From assembly GCF_014805685.1 (NCBI RefSeq), contig NC_060911.1, positions 15,000,212 to 15,064,211 of the forward strand: a stretch of DNA of 64,000 nucleotides, in the 5' to 3' direction. This document shows, one piece after another, positions 48,268-61,559 of this stretch (the stretch's first letter is position 1; every line of letters starts with the position of its first letter). The notes under the pieces were generated by a model that did no database searches, was not told where the DNA came from, and saw only the letters and a list, made by a program, of their open reading frames with translations. The position numbers and the translations under genes are program-made. The DNA is from Silurus meridionalis. Taxonomy: Eukaryota > Chordata > Actinopteri > Siluriformes > Siluridae.

Positions 48268-50035
48268 CAGGGGTGTCCAAACTTTTCTTCCTGAGGGAAA
48301 CTAATATTTCTAAATATTGTTAAAATCAATCAAATGCATGAAAAACCACGTTTGGAAAAAAAAAGCCTCCATCACAGCTCTCCATTAGTAGATTTTCATT
48401 TTATTTTTTTTTTTTTTACAAAAAAGTTGTCAGGTAATTCCCTCAGTCGCAGTCTCTTTTGTTCCACCATTTCTGGTGACCATGAGCAAATTTTTTTATT
48501 GCTTGCGCTGTTTAGATTCTAGACAGTACAGCTCCACCTAGTGGTGATAAATAAAAGTTTAACTTTTTGATTGCATTGTGGAGGCGCTTTTAAGCATAAA
48601 TATTATGTGAGGGCTAAAAACCATTTTATTTTCAGACTTTAATACGGGCCAATTAAATTGGATGGCAGGCCGCAGTTTGGTGACCCTGAGCACCTTTTTT
48701 TCTTTGATTGCTTGCGTTGTGGAGGCGCTGCCTTGTTCTAGACCAGGAGTCACCAACCTTTCTGAAACCGAGAGCTACTTCTTGGGTACCGACTAATGTG
48801 AAGGGCTACCAGTTTAATACACAATTCTGAAATAACAAATTTGCTCAATTTACATTTAATTATATGTCATTATTAATAATTTATGATATTTATGTCAAAC
48901 TCAACTGCACAGGGGCCAAAACTCAAAGCACACTTTAGGGCGTGGGCCGAACAGGATAAACATTTATTGAACACACTAAAACAATTTAAATTTTATTTAT
49001 TTAATTTTTTTTACATAAATATGAATAAATACAGACAGGAATATTAATCCAGAATAAACTTTAAATAAATAGCTCTTCATAAAAATATCTCCTGTCAAAA
49101 TGATACAAGTTAGAAAGATGAACATGCTGCAAAAAACCCCTGAACAAATCAATACAAATTGTGCTTTTAAGTAAACTTTAAAATAACAACAAATCAAAAC
49201 AATCAGATTTCTTTGCTCTTATGCCATTTTATAAAAAATAATCTTAAACTTTAAATAACTTAAAATATTTTGCTCTCCATAAAAATATCTCCTGTGGAAC
49301 ACCAGACGTCTCACAGCTTCATCATGCAGCTCTTCAGAAACTCTCCCTCAGTAAATAATCTGCTGATGAGACTCTGATTTCTCCTCTGTTTTCACACCAG
49401 CTTCACTTTGTGATTTTGCTCTGGTGAAAAACATCTGCTGAAATGTCAGATTCTTCTTTAACTCTTCTACTTTCTGTATCTTCTGCTCTGCATTCAGGTT
49501 CTTCAGCTTCTCCTGATGTTTTGTCTCGTAGTTCCGTCTCAGATTTATTTCCTTAATTACAGTCACATTCACTCCACTAATAACACACACGTGTTTACCG
49601 CCAGTGTCAGTAAACATCTACTCAGAATCTCATCGGTTTTGAAAGGCTCTGTTTTCAGAGTCCACTTTTCTCTTCACCACTGTGAGGCGCTGTTACACAA
49701 TAACTGAACAATAGAGTTAAATACATCAACAGAAGCTTGACTTGATTGACGCTGGAATGTTCCCAGGTAGTCTAGTGTTCGGTGAGGCAGCTGAAGCGAT
49801 GCATTATGGGATCTGTAGTTTGTGTTATCAGCGCTTCATATCGCCGGGACATTAATAACAATAACAATAGATCTTTATAAAATCATCTCACGGGTCGTGA
49901 GAACTCAGAACTACAGTACATTTAACCGTAAATATGAATATGGATGATCCGCTGTGGCGACCCCTAATGGTAGAAGTTTTGACTTTGATATGGGCCAATA
50001 AAAATGGATTGCGGGCTGCAGTTTGGACACCACCG
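48268..50035. mobile_element. Non-autonomous hAT-type element, enlarged by a nested insertion
   Basis: Starts CAGGGGTGTCCAAAC and ends GTTTGGACACCACCG, flanked by GCTTAAAG (48260-48267) and GTTTAAAG (50036-50043). It is the same insertion as 20440-21081 but carries about 1.2 kb of other mobile DNA inside. Confidence 0.8.
48745..49930 (-). mobile_element. Nested hAT relic with a GTF2IRD2-like transposase fragment
   Basis: The minus frame 49617-49348 reads INLRRNYETKHQEKLKNL and KVEELKKNLTFQQ, with KSQSEAGVK, the BED/zinc-finger-like N-terminus of hAT transposases of the GTF2IRD2/ZBED type. After a frame change, FTEGEFLKSCMMKL follows (about 49352-49311) and then a stop. The left part (48745-48960) resembles a separate non-autonomous fish hAT end (GAGTCACCAACCTTTCTGA). 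A short SINE tail-like string (TGTGGCGACCCCTAATGG) is at about 49953-49970. Confidence 0.65.
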
Positions 50036-50377
50036 GTTTAAAGGGACAGAGATATTAAACCAGACCAGTGATTCTCCTAAAGGCGATAAAATAAATATGC
50101 CCTGTTTCTATTGTAGAAAAGTGTGAGTGCTGCAGCTACATCGAGTTCCTGATTTGATCAGTGTGTTCAACAGGATAAACATCAGACACTCCGTCACTTA
50201 TAGGAGATGAACCCAACTGTACAGAGTCCACATGGTGAAGGCTCAAGACTGTTAAATCAAATACAAAGTCTAAAATTACAAACATATAACAAGTCAAAAA
50301 AAAACTTCTACATTTTTACATTGCGGTACAAAACCACATCTAATCCTCACTGTCACTCAAGTCGACAACTTTCATTA

Positions 50378-50510
50378 AAACAGTTTATTTAGACGCTTCT
50401 TCACTCGCTGTGTGTGTGATTATTAACAAGCAGAGAAATGACAAGATGTGGAATAATGGCGGCCTCTAGTGGACAAAACTCAAGAATATTTTAGTGTTTA
50501 TATTCTGTTT
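50378..50510. repeat. Array-associated repeat, copy 4
   Basis: U4 copy of the block at 3505-3620. Confidence 0.6.
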
Positions 50511-51093
50511 ATACATAAACAATTTTAGTCAAAAAAAAAAAAAAAACTACATGAATATAAATATCTCACGTGCAGGGATTTCTTCCTATTTATCAATAAA
50601 AATCATTAAAAGTTTATTGGATTTAAAGTGTATCTTATATAATAATGAAAACAGAAGCTACATAGTTTAGCATAAAGCTCACAATCAGCATCATACTGGT
50701 TTAACTTGTCTACAGAAACCTCTGTTACTCTACACCCCAGTACATAAGACTGGAAATGACACTGCAGGTGAGTTACAGAAACCTGAGACCTGATTTTCTG
50801 CTTCAATCAGTGCAGAAGACATTTAATGATTCTGATTAAAACCCGGGGCATTGTTTTATTTATTATCCAGTAAATATACAGTAGATTTATTATAATTATA
50901 TAATAAAAGATAAAAAAATGCTGTAAATACTGAACTTTTCTACACTCGTTATTAATGTTCAGAAATAAAAGAGGATGATATTAAAGAGAAAACTGAAAGC
51001 TGTATAAATACTGAACTGATGTAGTGAAAGTGAAATAAAAGTCTATTGTGAATGTATGAAATGTGAGAAAAGAGAAGTAAATAAACCATTGTT

Positions 51094-51730
51094 TTATACT
51101 GAATGCAGTTTTTCCCTCTCACGTGATCTAAACAAACTTATGGAAATATCATCAGGACACTGAGATTTCCTCATCTGATCTGAGCTCAGGACTGTGTGTT
51201 CCACTGCTCCTAGTTTTAGATCAAATGAAATAAACATCTGCTTTCTCCTGAATCTCCTGAAATCTTTTCCTTCAGAATCTGTGTAATGAAACTTGGAGAT
51301 GAAAAAGTCCAGGACATTTCCTGTGGGATTTGGTGAAACATCTTCCTGTTTATCACTCAGGCTTCTGAAGGAGACCTCATTTACCTGCTGGAAGTTTCTA
51401 CACAGGTACGACTCTGTGCTTCTCCATTGTTCATGTCGAACGCATTCCATCTCTAAAGGGTGTGGATTCTTACATGGAAAGAAGTTAGAAAGCGTCATCG
51501 TCATCGTCATGATCATCATCGTCATCCTCGTCATCGTCACGGGTTTTGCGCCGCCCTGCGTGTGGATAAAAAACCGATCGCTTCCTTCTGGTCCACCATT
51601 TCAGGCGGAGACTCGTGAAGGTCAGAGCTTTTTCTAAATAGACTGAAAGAATGAAAGTAATGTTGATGAACAACTTGAACATTCCTGAAAGCCGAGTTCC
51701 TGCTACTGAACAATGCGTCATGTTGACCAT
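51094..51730 (-). other. Asp-rich conserved open frames, unidentified (U4)
   Basis: Same two-frame arrangement as U3: 51730-51485 (81 codons) and 51540-51094 (148 codons). The 148-codon frame differs from U3 by a few substitutions and one codon. Product unknown. Confidence 0.3.
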
Positions 51731-51810
51731 TTACACTCCGGTGTCCTCACATCAGTCCACCTGGAGGCTTCATCAGATCTTTATGGTAGGAGAAACTGTT
51801 TTCTTCAACT

Positions 51811-51873
51811 TTCTCTTCTCTTCTCTTCTCTTCTCTTCTCTTCTCTTCTCTTCTCTTCTCTTCTCTTCTCTTC
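51811..51873. repeat. (TTCTC)n microsatellite
   Basis: Orthologous to 6113-6141 and 34917-34990. Confidence 0.95.
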
Positions 51874-53089
51874 TTTATTCACATTCTTCACTCTTTCATG
51901 ATTTATTTCCATCTGCATTCCTGATTATAATAATATTCATGTGAAAGAGCTGATTAGAATAAATACTATAAAGTGAAAGTGGACTTACAGGAACATCTTC
52001 CAGTCCACTTTTATTCATAAAGTGAATAAAGTCTGAATTTGGCATCAATAATAAAATAAATAAGTGTTTAGGTGTAAAATTCCTTCCTGATTTATAATCA
52101 AACTGTTGATGCTTCATCAAGAAAAAGTCTGATTTTAATACTGAATTATTTCTGATTTACTCACATTATTTACCAAACTAATGAATATTCATATCTTTTA
52201 TAAATTACAGGACAAATTATTTAAACTTTTGTGTTTTAACTGATAAAATAAAAGATAAAGTGTAAATATAAAGTCTATCAGCTATAAAGTAAAAGCTCTG
52301 GGAGATTATTTCTTATTGTTTGGTAAAATAAAACTCTATATAATAATAACTCTATAGTAATATATTGTAGTATAGTATAGTATATTACAGTATATAGTAA
52401 ATATAATAATAACTCTATAGTAATATTTCTACAGGAAACAGGAAAAGTTCAGGGTTTTTGTTGCTGATTGTTTGAAAAGATCTGAATGAATATTTCTGAT
52501 TGAACTTTATCACTGTAACAGAACAGATTGTACAGTAGACTGTGTAAAAGTCCTCAAATATAATTAAATGCTTTTACTTTTAATAAATGAAGTATAAACA
52601 GCAGTAAACTGTAATAAACTACATTAATATTTGTTATGAAGCTTTTAATCCTGGATCAGTTCTCTCAGGTTCAGGTTTTCTGCATCTTGGAGAACTCACG
52701 TGGTTCTTCTTAATTTAGATTAGTCTCCATGATATATTTATCAGAAACTGACTCTCACTAAACACTTCTAGTTATATTCTCATTTCCTCTCTCACTTTTA
52801 TCATTAATGCAGAAAAAATAAACATCTCAATTTGTAGAAAAAATACCGCAGTGTGTGGAGACTTTTACACAGTACTGTATATAAACAGTAGGGGGCAGTG
52901 TAGTGTTCTAATTCAATTCAAAGACAGCGCCTTTTAAAGGCAGGAAGGAGAGATCTGTGTTCTGAAATCAACTCATTGTTATTTAATGAAAACTGAAAAT
53001 ATATTAAAATCATGAAATTGTGCAGAATCTCAGCGTTTTAATGTTTCATAAAACAATAAAATATCAAGAGGAATTTCCACATGTACATT

Positions 53090-53095
53090 TTTATT
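53090..53095 (-). terminator. Polyadenylation signal of gene D
   Basis: AATAAA on the minus strand in the shared context. Confidence 0.55.
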
Positions 53096-53258
53096 AGAAA
53101 TAAAACACTTTTCTGTCTCTTAAAGTCCTGAAGGTGTTTGTTTGATCTACACACACTGAGAGGATCAACAGTGTTTCAGAAACAAGAACATAATCAGGTT
53201 TTTCAGGATCTACAGTCACGTGTTCATGTGAGGAGTAAAAACAACACTTAATAATATA

Positions 53259-53260
<2 letters not shown>

Positions 53261-53329
<69 letters not shown>
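53261..53329. repeat. (CA)n microsatellite in the gene D 3' UTR
   Basis: Orthologous to 7532-7568; the longest of the four. Confidence 0.95.
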
Positions 53330-53332
<3 letters not shown>

Positions 53333-53777
53333 CTCTGGATGTGTATCTGATCTGAACAATGTGCTGTAATGTGAGAAGCGTAAACAGATGGAAAACTGGA
53401 GCTGCTGATTTACTGAACTCCTTTTTTTAGCTGAACTTTTTAGCACATGAACTTTAATGTTTGTTAGTAAAAGCAGTAAATATTCAAATATTAGACACTG
53501 AGGCCTGAAGAGACGCCTGAACCCCTACAGGATTTCTCTCAGCACAGCTCAGATCAGATCTTCATCAGGGTGTGAACAGGTTTTAATGAGAGCAGCAGAA
53601 ACACTCGTTCAGACACGACGCAGTTCAAATCCTCTGAAATCTCCTTCCTTTTATCTCAAACGCAGAATGAAGTAATAAATCCAACTGCAGCCTGAAATCC
53701 AATCTAACTCTGATCTTAACCACAACCAAGCTCACGTTACTGTACACAATCTACACACTGTACATGTGGAAATACTT

Positions 53778-53817
<40 letters not shown>
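53778..53817. repeat. (ATA)n microsatellite
   Basis: Orthologous to 8018-8057. Confidence 0.85.
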
Positions 53818-53818
<1 letters not shown>

Positions 53819-53839
53819 GTGATGTATTGATGTGATGAA

Positions 53840-56800
53840 TTACTTTGATCTCCTCACTTCTGAATACACCACTGGCTCCTCCTTCGTTTCATCTTGTGCT
53901 TTTCTGGAGTTTTCTTCCTGTAAAACACAGCAGTAGATTTCAGAATGTGAATATGGGGAGATTTTATCACTCCTGTGGAACAAATGTGATTTTACACCAA
54001 ATCCTCAATCACATTTCACATCATTGGCAACATGATTGGATATAAAAAGAGCCTCTCAGAGTAGCAGTGTCTCTCAGAAGTCAAGATGGGCAGAGGATCA
54101 CCAATTCCCCCAATGCTGCAGCAAAAAATAGTGGAGCAACATCAGAAAGGAGTTTCTCAGAGAAAAATCGCAAAGAGTTTGAAGTTCTCATCATCTACAG
54201 TGCATCATATCATCCAAAGATTCAGAGAATCTGGAACAATCTCTGTGTGTAAGGGTCACGGCCGGAAATCCATACTGGATGCCGTGATCTTCAGGCCCTT
54301 AGACGCCACTGCATCACATACAGGAATGCTATTGTAAAGGAAATCACAACATGGGCTCAGGAAAACTTCCAGAAAACATTGTCGGTGATCACAATCCACA
54401 GTGCCATTCACTGTCACCGGCTAAAACTCTATAGGTCAAAAAAGAAGCCATATCTAAACATGATCCAGAAGCTCAGGCGTTTTCTCTGGGCCAAGGCTCA
54501 TTTAAAATGGACTGTGGCAAAGTGGCAAACTGTTCTGTGGTCAGACGAATCAAAATGTAAAGTTCTTTTGGAAAAACTGGGACTCCATGTCATCCGGACT
54601 AAAGAGGACAAGGACAACCCAAGTTTTTATCGGCGCTCAGTTCAGAAGCCTGCATCTCTGATGCTATGGGGTTGCATGAGTGCGTGTGACATGGGCATCT
54701 TACACATCTGGAATGGCATCATCAATGCTGAAAGGTATATCCAAGTTCTAGAACAACACATGCTCCCATCCAGACGTCGTCTCTTTTAGGGAAGACCTTG
54801 CATTTTCCAACATGACAATGCCAGACCACATACTGCATCAATTACAGCATCATGGCTGCGTAGAAGAAGGATCCGGGTACTGAAATGTTCAGCCTGCAGT
54901 CCAGATCTTTCACACATAGAAAACATTTGGTGCGTCATAAAGAGGAAGATGCGACAAAGAAGACCTGAGACAGTTGAGCAACTAGAAGCCTGTATTAGAC
55001 AAGAATGAGACAATATTCCTATTCCTAAACTTGAGCAACTTGTCTCCTCAGTCCCCAGACGTTTGCAGACTGTTATAAAAAGAAGAGAGGACGCCACACA
55101 GTGGTAAACACGGCCTTGTCTCAACTTTTTTGAGATGTGTTGATGCCATGAAATTTTTAATCAACTTATTTTTCCTTTAAAATGAAACATTTTCTCAGTT
55201 TTTTTGTAGATCTTTACCTCTTGATCTCTCTCTGTGCTGTGAGCTGTAACTCTTATATCAGCGTAGGTCGGACCTTCAGCTTTTCAGGAACTAAACACAC
55301 ACAAAAAGAAACATTTTATAAAACAGGACAAATATAAAGATGAAAACACACGTGAGCAGAAAGACGTGTTACTTGCCTTGTTGCTTTTTCTTTTTCAGCC
55401 AAATCACCAAAAATACAGATATTATTATTAACACAATCACTCCAGCAGATATCAGGGCAGGAATCAGAGAATGAGAACCTTCAGATTGTCCTGTGAACAA
55501 TACGATATGTTCATTAATTATTTCTGTAAATGATACAGATATGAGACTGGGGCTGGGAGACGTCACATTTTATTTGTCACATACATACAGAGTACGACAT
55601 GCAGTGAAATTCTTTATATACACCATGATACATGAAGGCAGATGATACGAATCTCAATACCACTGAATGATGAGAGTTTCATCTCTCTGATGTACCTGAG
55701 TTGTGAACACAGAGCTGTGTGATGCTGAGAGAAGTAGTTTTATTGCTGACAGGGTTTGCAGACACACAGATATACGTGTTCTTCTCATGGTGTTGTATTA
55801 GAAGTGGGAGATTGAGGGGAACACTGAGATCTGTGTTATTGGTGATGGAGATTCTCTCATTCTCTCTGTACCAGGATAATTTCACATCTTCTCCATTCTC
55901 CACAGAGCACAAGAGGGAACACGACTCTGTGGAGAACCCACTTCTTTTTTTTCTTACATTTATTACTGGAGTTGATACTGGAGCTAAGAAACACAAACAC
56001 ACATTCAATAGAACAGATCAATAACAAGCTGAACAATTATTATAATGTGACAGCATCTAATCTGAGAGTTTTCCTTTTGAAGCACTGCATTTTTTTTAAG
56101 ATTATCATTTTTTAATTTATAAAAAAATTATAAATACACCAGAATTTTCTGCAAATGGCTGGAAACTGTCACTTAATTCTCCTCAGTGCATCACTCATGA
56201 TTTGTTTCATGATTTCTGCTTTCTGTACAGTTTCCCATCTGCTTGTTTGGTTTTAAATCAGAATTAACTCCGCCCCTGACATGTGATTGGCTGATTCCCC
56301 TGACACGTTCACCTGGTCTGTGATTTACTTTAATTAGTTGTAAATTAATTTTCTCTGTGAAGTTTTATTGATTGTACTCAGGTGATTCTCGCTGTTCCTC
56401 AGCTCTGATTGAGTTTATAGTAAATATAAAGTTGAAGGTCTGAACATGGACAGAAAGTAGAAAGGAGACAGTTTTACTCACCATAAACACTGACTCTGAA
56501 AGTCCTAGATGAGAGACGTCCAGTGATGACATGTAATAAATAAACTCCAGAATGGTTCCTGCTGATGTTCCTGATGGTTAAAGCTCCACTGCTTCTGTCC
56601 AGCTGCAGTCTCTCTTTAAATCTCTCACTGATTTCTGTAACAGTTTCTCCTTTAAACATCTGACTGTTCAATATCTTTTCTTCTGCTTTCTCAGGTCCAT
56701 AAAACCAAACAATATGAGCATCAGTCTGAATTCCAGTAATCCCAGTATGGAGAGTTATAGTGGTTCCTTCCACTTCCTGCAGTGTGACCATCTCATCTCC

Positions 56801-58085
56801 AGCTGCACTCAGTAAACCTGCATCACAGCTTCAGGTTCAATATTTTACTCACAAACAGTCCATTAAAACTTTACTATGATTCATGTGTGATTTCAGATGA
56901 TGTTTTTAATTTAAAATATAAATATATAATATTTTATGGAATCTGTATGTTCTGTAGTGAATATATTATTATACACTACAGCAGAACATCTATTACTACA
57001 AGCACAAAAATATTGGGACACTTTGTTAAATGTAAATAAAAACAGAATTCAATTATTTGCATATCTTATAAACTCATTTTATTTAGAAAAGAACATAAAA
57101 AACATATCAAATGAACTGAGGAAATGTTTTATTTTAGGGAAACAAATACGGTTATTTTAAATTTGATGGCTGCAACAGGTTTTAAAAAAGTTGGGACAGG
57201 GCCATGTTTCCCACCGTACAGAATCTCTTCTACTTTTAACACCAGTCTGTTTATATCTGTGAGCTGAGGAGACAGTTGGTAGAGTTTTGGGAGAGGAATG
57301 TTGTCCAAATCATGTCTGATACAGGATTCTAACTGCCCTACAGTTCTGGATCTTCTTTGTTGTATTTTTTTGTTTTGTGATGCACCAAATCTTTTTAATT
57401 GGTGAAAGTTCTGGACTGTAGGGAGACCAGTTCAGCATCCAGACTCTTCTACTATGAAGCAGTTCAAACAACTGATGTGTTTTCTGTCTTCTATTGTGAA
57501 TAAAATATGGGTTTATGAAGAAATTGTTCCTTTAATAACCATTAGTGGACTTGGGGTTGTAAAAATCAAGGGATTTATCTGGATTATAAATAACAGATTG
57601 TTCCAGATGGAATTTTATTGCAAACTAAAAATACTCTTAAAGTTAAATTTCAAAATTAATAATCTGTTAATTCATTTTTTTTAAATGCAGCTTGCAGATG
57701 TTTTCACCAACTTCACAATAGTACTAAAAGTTATAATGTTTTAGCAACAGATTAGAAAACAGACATAAAAATTTAAGAAAATAAAGTGTGAAATGATAAA
57801 AGTGGAAAACATCATCATCATCTGAAATCGGCACAATGAATCTATTACACCATGTGCTTCTTATCATCAACTCAATCATTCAGTTGATTTTATTCATTTA
57901 TTCATTTACAAAAAATTGACTAAACTTTACCGTTAGTGAAATAGTAATTTTTTTCTAAAGTTAATGATTTTCTCTAATTAAAAAAAAATGTAATGTTACA
58001 CCCAGTTCTGAAGCTGAGGATCAGAGTTCATCTGCACATGGAGAAGACTTTATTCCCTCCAACACACCAATTATTATTATAAATT

Positions 58086-58117
<32 letters not shown>

Positions 58118-58198
58118 ACACTTACAGCACATCAGAGAGAGAAAAGTACGGAGAATCCTGTTTCCTGCTGAAATATTCACACCATTGTTATACTCCAT
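53840..58198 (-). CDS. CD2/SLAM-family-like receptor, gene D, tail frameshifted (about 277 aa)
   Basis: Exons: 58198-58126, 56802-56482, 55983-55696, 55490-55377, 55290-55218 and 53917-53840. Signal, D1, D2 and membrane exons are intact and closest to gene A (shared ITGRLSS in D1). The GC donor after the membrane exon is the consensus GCAAGT. Exon 5 is 73 nt rather than 74: an A is missing in the run at about 55281-55284, so the frame passes through KLKVRPTLI to a TAA at 55253-55255. The protein keeps its ectodomain and membrane span but loses the YADI motif and the VVYSEV motif still encoded in exon 6. The stop is about 35 nt before the last junction, so transcript decay may be weak. It could act as a signalling-dead or decoy receptor, or be an early pseudogene. 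Confidence 0.8.
54023..55200 (+). mobile_element. Tc1-like transposon remnant in gene D intron 5
   Basis: Same insertion and breakpoints as 8273-9440. The helix-turn-helix part is intact (QKIVEQHQKGVSQRKIAKSL) up to a 1-base loss near 54283 that shifts the frame. The core frame runs 54379-54789 and ends at a TAG replacing Gln after SRRRLF. FQHDNARPHTA and SPDLSHIENIW follow. Both copies are dead by different mutations. Confidence 0.9.
56985..57560 (-). mobile_element. Older Tc1-like relic in gene D intron 1
   Basis: Counterpart of 11228-11880, with the terminal AATATTGGGACACTTTG-type end and a broken C-terminal transposase part. Confidence 0.7.
58091..58117. repeat. (GT)n microsatellite next to the exon 1 donor
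   Basis: Orthologous to 12355-12388; the shortest of the four. Confidence 0.85.
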
Positions 58199-58210
58199 AG
58201 TGCGCGTTTC

Positions 58211-58287
58211 TCAGATCAACATTTCCCCGTTTTTCCTGAACATCAGTGACACTGAAGAATTCCATAAACACTGCAGATTAGCGCCAT
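58211..58287 (-). promoter_or_regulatory. Two upstream ORFs in the gene D leader
   Basis: Same pair as in gene A, with one Lys-to-Glu change in the second uORF; main ATG at 58198. Confidence 0.4.
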
Positions 58288-59040
58288 GATGAAGGTTTCT
58301 GTTCTACACAAGTTTCCGATGCCGTGAGCTTCTCGTCTTCTGTGGCTCACATCCAGAAAACCACTGGAGCTCCGCCTGTAGCAGTGTTCAGTCTGTAAAC
58401 ACTCACTACATGCCTGTGTAGATACTCAGATCCTGAAATCTCACCATTTTACTCATCATTTATCATCTCATAATCATTTTACTATTATTTACAGTTCAGT
58501 GTAAAAGAAGTGTATATTTAGTGAAAAGAAGAGTGTAGAAAAAAAACCCTGGCATTGCCATGCGATTATCTGATGTCACATGACTCCACCTCCAACATCC
58601 TGAACATGTGGTTACTCCCAGTGTTCCAGCTGAACATTGTTGTGTACAGTATAAACACAGCAGCATTTTTACTGTACTGTAGATAAATGTGTGGTATTTC
58701 ATTCTAATGTCCTGATGGTCAGGAATCACTGTCAGTATTTATTCTGTGGATTCTGTTGTAGGAAGTTCAGCACTGGACTGGTCTCCTGTCTACATTTCAG
58801 CATAAGTTTGTACACCCTCAGGTAGACGTTACAGTACATGCAGGTAACATGTTTCACTTCAGTCTGTATTTATAAGCAGAAATTTACATTTAATAAAAAG
58901 CTTTGAATATAAAGTGTGATCCTGCTTCGTTTTTCTATGTGACCTTTAATAAGTGTTATGAGGTTTTTAATGATTCACTGGTTCTCAGTAAACACATTAA
59001 CACTCAGTGTAGATCGAACAGAACGAACACTTCAGCACTT

Positions 59041-59334
59041 TCAGAACTTCACAGGTTCTGTGTTAAAGATAAATATGAAGTTGATCATTTCTGCAGTCTG
59101 GTCGTCCATCACCACTTCCCCCTTTACTGTCTGTGAGTCAGAGACCTGAACACTGAACCCACCACAAACCTCTGCACCAGCTAGAACAAATGTCACTGTT
59201 TTATCATTTCCTTTCTTTGTTAATGGTTCATTTACTGTTTTTGGAGGTTGTTCAGTGTAAAGATGGAGACAGTGAAGAGATCTGAGTTTTTCCATAAAAC
59301 CAAGAAGAACAATCAGAGAGTCAGAAGATTCCAC
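59041..59334 (-). other. 97-codon conserved open frame, unidentified (U4)
   Basis: Most divergent of the four copies (for example MEKLRS and NEPLTKKG). Still open end to end. Confidence 0.3.
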
Positions 59335-59877
59335 AGCTGAGGGTTGGAGACCTCACAGGCAGTTTTTATTTCCTCTCTGATTCTTATTGTGCTGAAGAAG
59401 CAAATGCACCATCTCTCCATTTCTCATCATCCACAAATCAATACGAGTGAGATATCAAATGCTTTTGGGATGTAAAAGCCGGTGTGTCTGGGAGTGATAA
59501 CAGCACACTGTACAACACAATATCCAGGTTACTAAACTTTACACAACTGGAGTTAGTTAGTGGTGATGAGAGAACTAGTTAGCTAGTTAGCACAACAAGA
59601 GAACAGCTGTAGCTGCTTGGAGAAAGAAATGGATGGAGGGTGAAGGACTGGAGAGAATATGAATCTATATCCTGGTGATATATTATTTATATGTGGTCTG
59701 ATCTCAGGTTTTTCAGGTTGTTTCCCAGCTCAGATTTCACTTCTTAATTTGGGGTTTGTCGATTTTGCGTTTTTAACCAATTTCATAAAAGAACCAAAAT
59801 GCACTCGTCTTTTTCATTCAACCACATCAATACGCCATTGTTTTTCAAGGCTGAAGATAAGATCTCGGATATGGTGA

Positions 59878-59907
59878 GAGAGAAAGAAAAAAAGAGAGAG
59901 GGGAAGG

Positions 59908-59940
<33 letters not shown>
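59878..59940. repeat. (GA)n-rich tract
   Basis: Orthologous to 14178-14250. Confidence 0.85.
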
Positions 59941-59942
<2 letters not shown>

Positions 59943-59999
59943 TGGAGAGATAGAGGGCGTGTCTGAGCAAAGCATTTAACTGAACAGACTCCAGTGTTA

Positions 60000-61555
60000 T
60001 AAGACACTACTGCATGACTGCACCCTGTAATATTCTCCCTTCATGCAGGAGTGTGAGAGACTTTTATTTATTCATTTCCACAGAATAAGCACTCACAGGT
60101 TTAGCTGAACCTCATGAAGTTTTCATGTCTGTATCATGTTTATAAATAAATAAATTCCTAGCAGATGTTTGTGGACAATGAAGACTGAGTCAGTTAAAGA
60201 TAACGGCTGCCTTCACCTGCTTCCTGTTTTCCTGAACATCAAGCTGGAACATGTTGAGAGATTTTTTCCATCATCAGTTCTTTACTTTCGGTTTGTAATA
60301 TTCCTGCACTCACACTCTGTTCTGACTGGAATCCTCACTGTGAGTCTGGACTTGTTCCTTTCATATTAAAAGTGAAGAAGTCACATGACCCCAACATAAA
60401 GACTGAATAGAGTATTGAATAAAAAAGGATAGTAACTGGTTCAAGCTTTAAATCTGTTACTATGGTCTATTTCACATTCTCTAATGCAATTGTAGAGTGA
60501 CAGGAAACAGGCTCACGTTTCCTACTGATTACGATTTAACAGAATTTTCATGCCGTTATGAGAAACTCGCTAGACTAGCAGAGCAGATGTTCTTCATGAA
60601 TGCCAAAACTATTTATTAAAATACATTTAATACAAATAAAAAGGTTCCCACCCTTGACTTTAAGGATTTTTTCTGGAGCCAGAAGTCTGTCACGCCCTGT
60701 TGGATGACCTCATAGAGAAGAGGGTTGGAGACTAAGTAAAGCATCATCCCCTGAAAAGTTTCTTTCTGAAGCTGACAAGACAGCCTTTTATAAAGAGCTC
60801 AAGCCTTAGGTTAAAAGGGAAGTCTCCCCTGTTGATAACAGGGCTTCTCCCAACCTGTTCATGCTACAGGATCTCACAATTTATTCATGCTTAATACTGA
60901 AACTCTATGCAGAGACAATATCTGTGACTGCCATTTTTGCCTTCCAGACCTATTAGTTGACTGTCATTTATTCCCTGCTTCATTCCAGGAGGTTCTATGT
61001 TTACTCCCCTGGACAATCTACAGGATGGAGAGTGCCTAGCTTGGGATCTGAATTGATTTGTAGTTTATGGTGGTATGGTTCTGTTTTAAATTGTATGTTG
61101 TTCTTGTGTGTTAAACGTAATGTCCATTAGACGTTCTCATTTCTAGTTTAAATTCTTAAGATCTTAAAAATGACTTGCACATTTAGCATCTTTCACATTT
61201 AGCTGCAGCTGACAAACACATGATTTGCTCATGACTTACTGAAGTCTTTAAGGATCTTTTGGGGGCATGTGTTGAAAAACCTCTGAGTAAACAGGAAGTT
61301 TCAATGGCCAGCTTGTGTACACTCATGCAATCTAAAGGAAGTGACTGATTACAGTGATGCATCTGTAAAGTCTAAACATTAATTTATGTATAAATATCTC
61401 TGAACATCACTCTCTGAATGACGAATGTTACTTCAACCGCAACTGTGCTACCTACATCATCTGGAGCAGTTCAGAATTAATATTTGTCTAATAACATGAC
61501 AAAAACATAAAAAATGTAAATAAAATACAACCTACTCACAAGAGATGCAGACTCA
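60000..61555. other. Gene-poor spacer, diverged copy of 14.3-17.3 kb (U4)
   Basis: 60000-60560 follows the U1/U3 spacer. 60620-61330 is a much more diverged and shortened relative of the unidentified repeat at 15780-17250. No gene seen. Confidence 0.5.
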
Positions 61556-61559
61556 TAAT

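Larger units (their letters stand above)
47806..50125 (+). pseudogene. CD2/SLAM-like Ig gene fragment, second lineage (U4)
   Basis: V exon remnant at about 47806-48040 with the same early TGA. C2 remnant at 48174-48267 (readable CSVLCSV-like cysteine motif degenerated to CLVLC) interrupted by a 1.77-kb hAT-type insertion and resuming at 50036-50125. Not functional. Confidence 0.72.
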
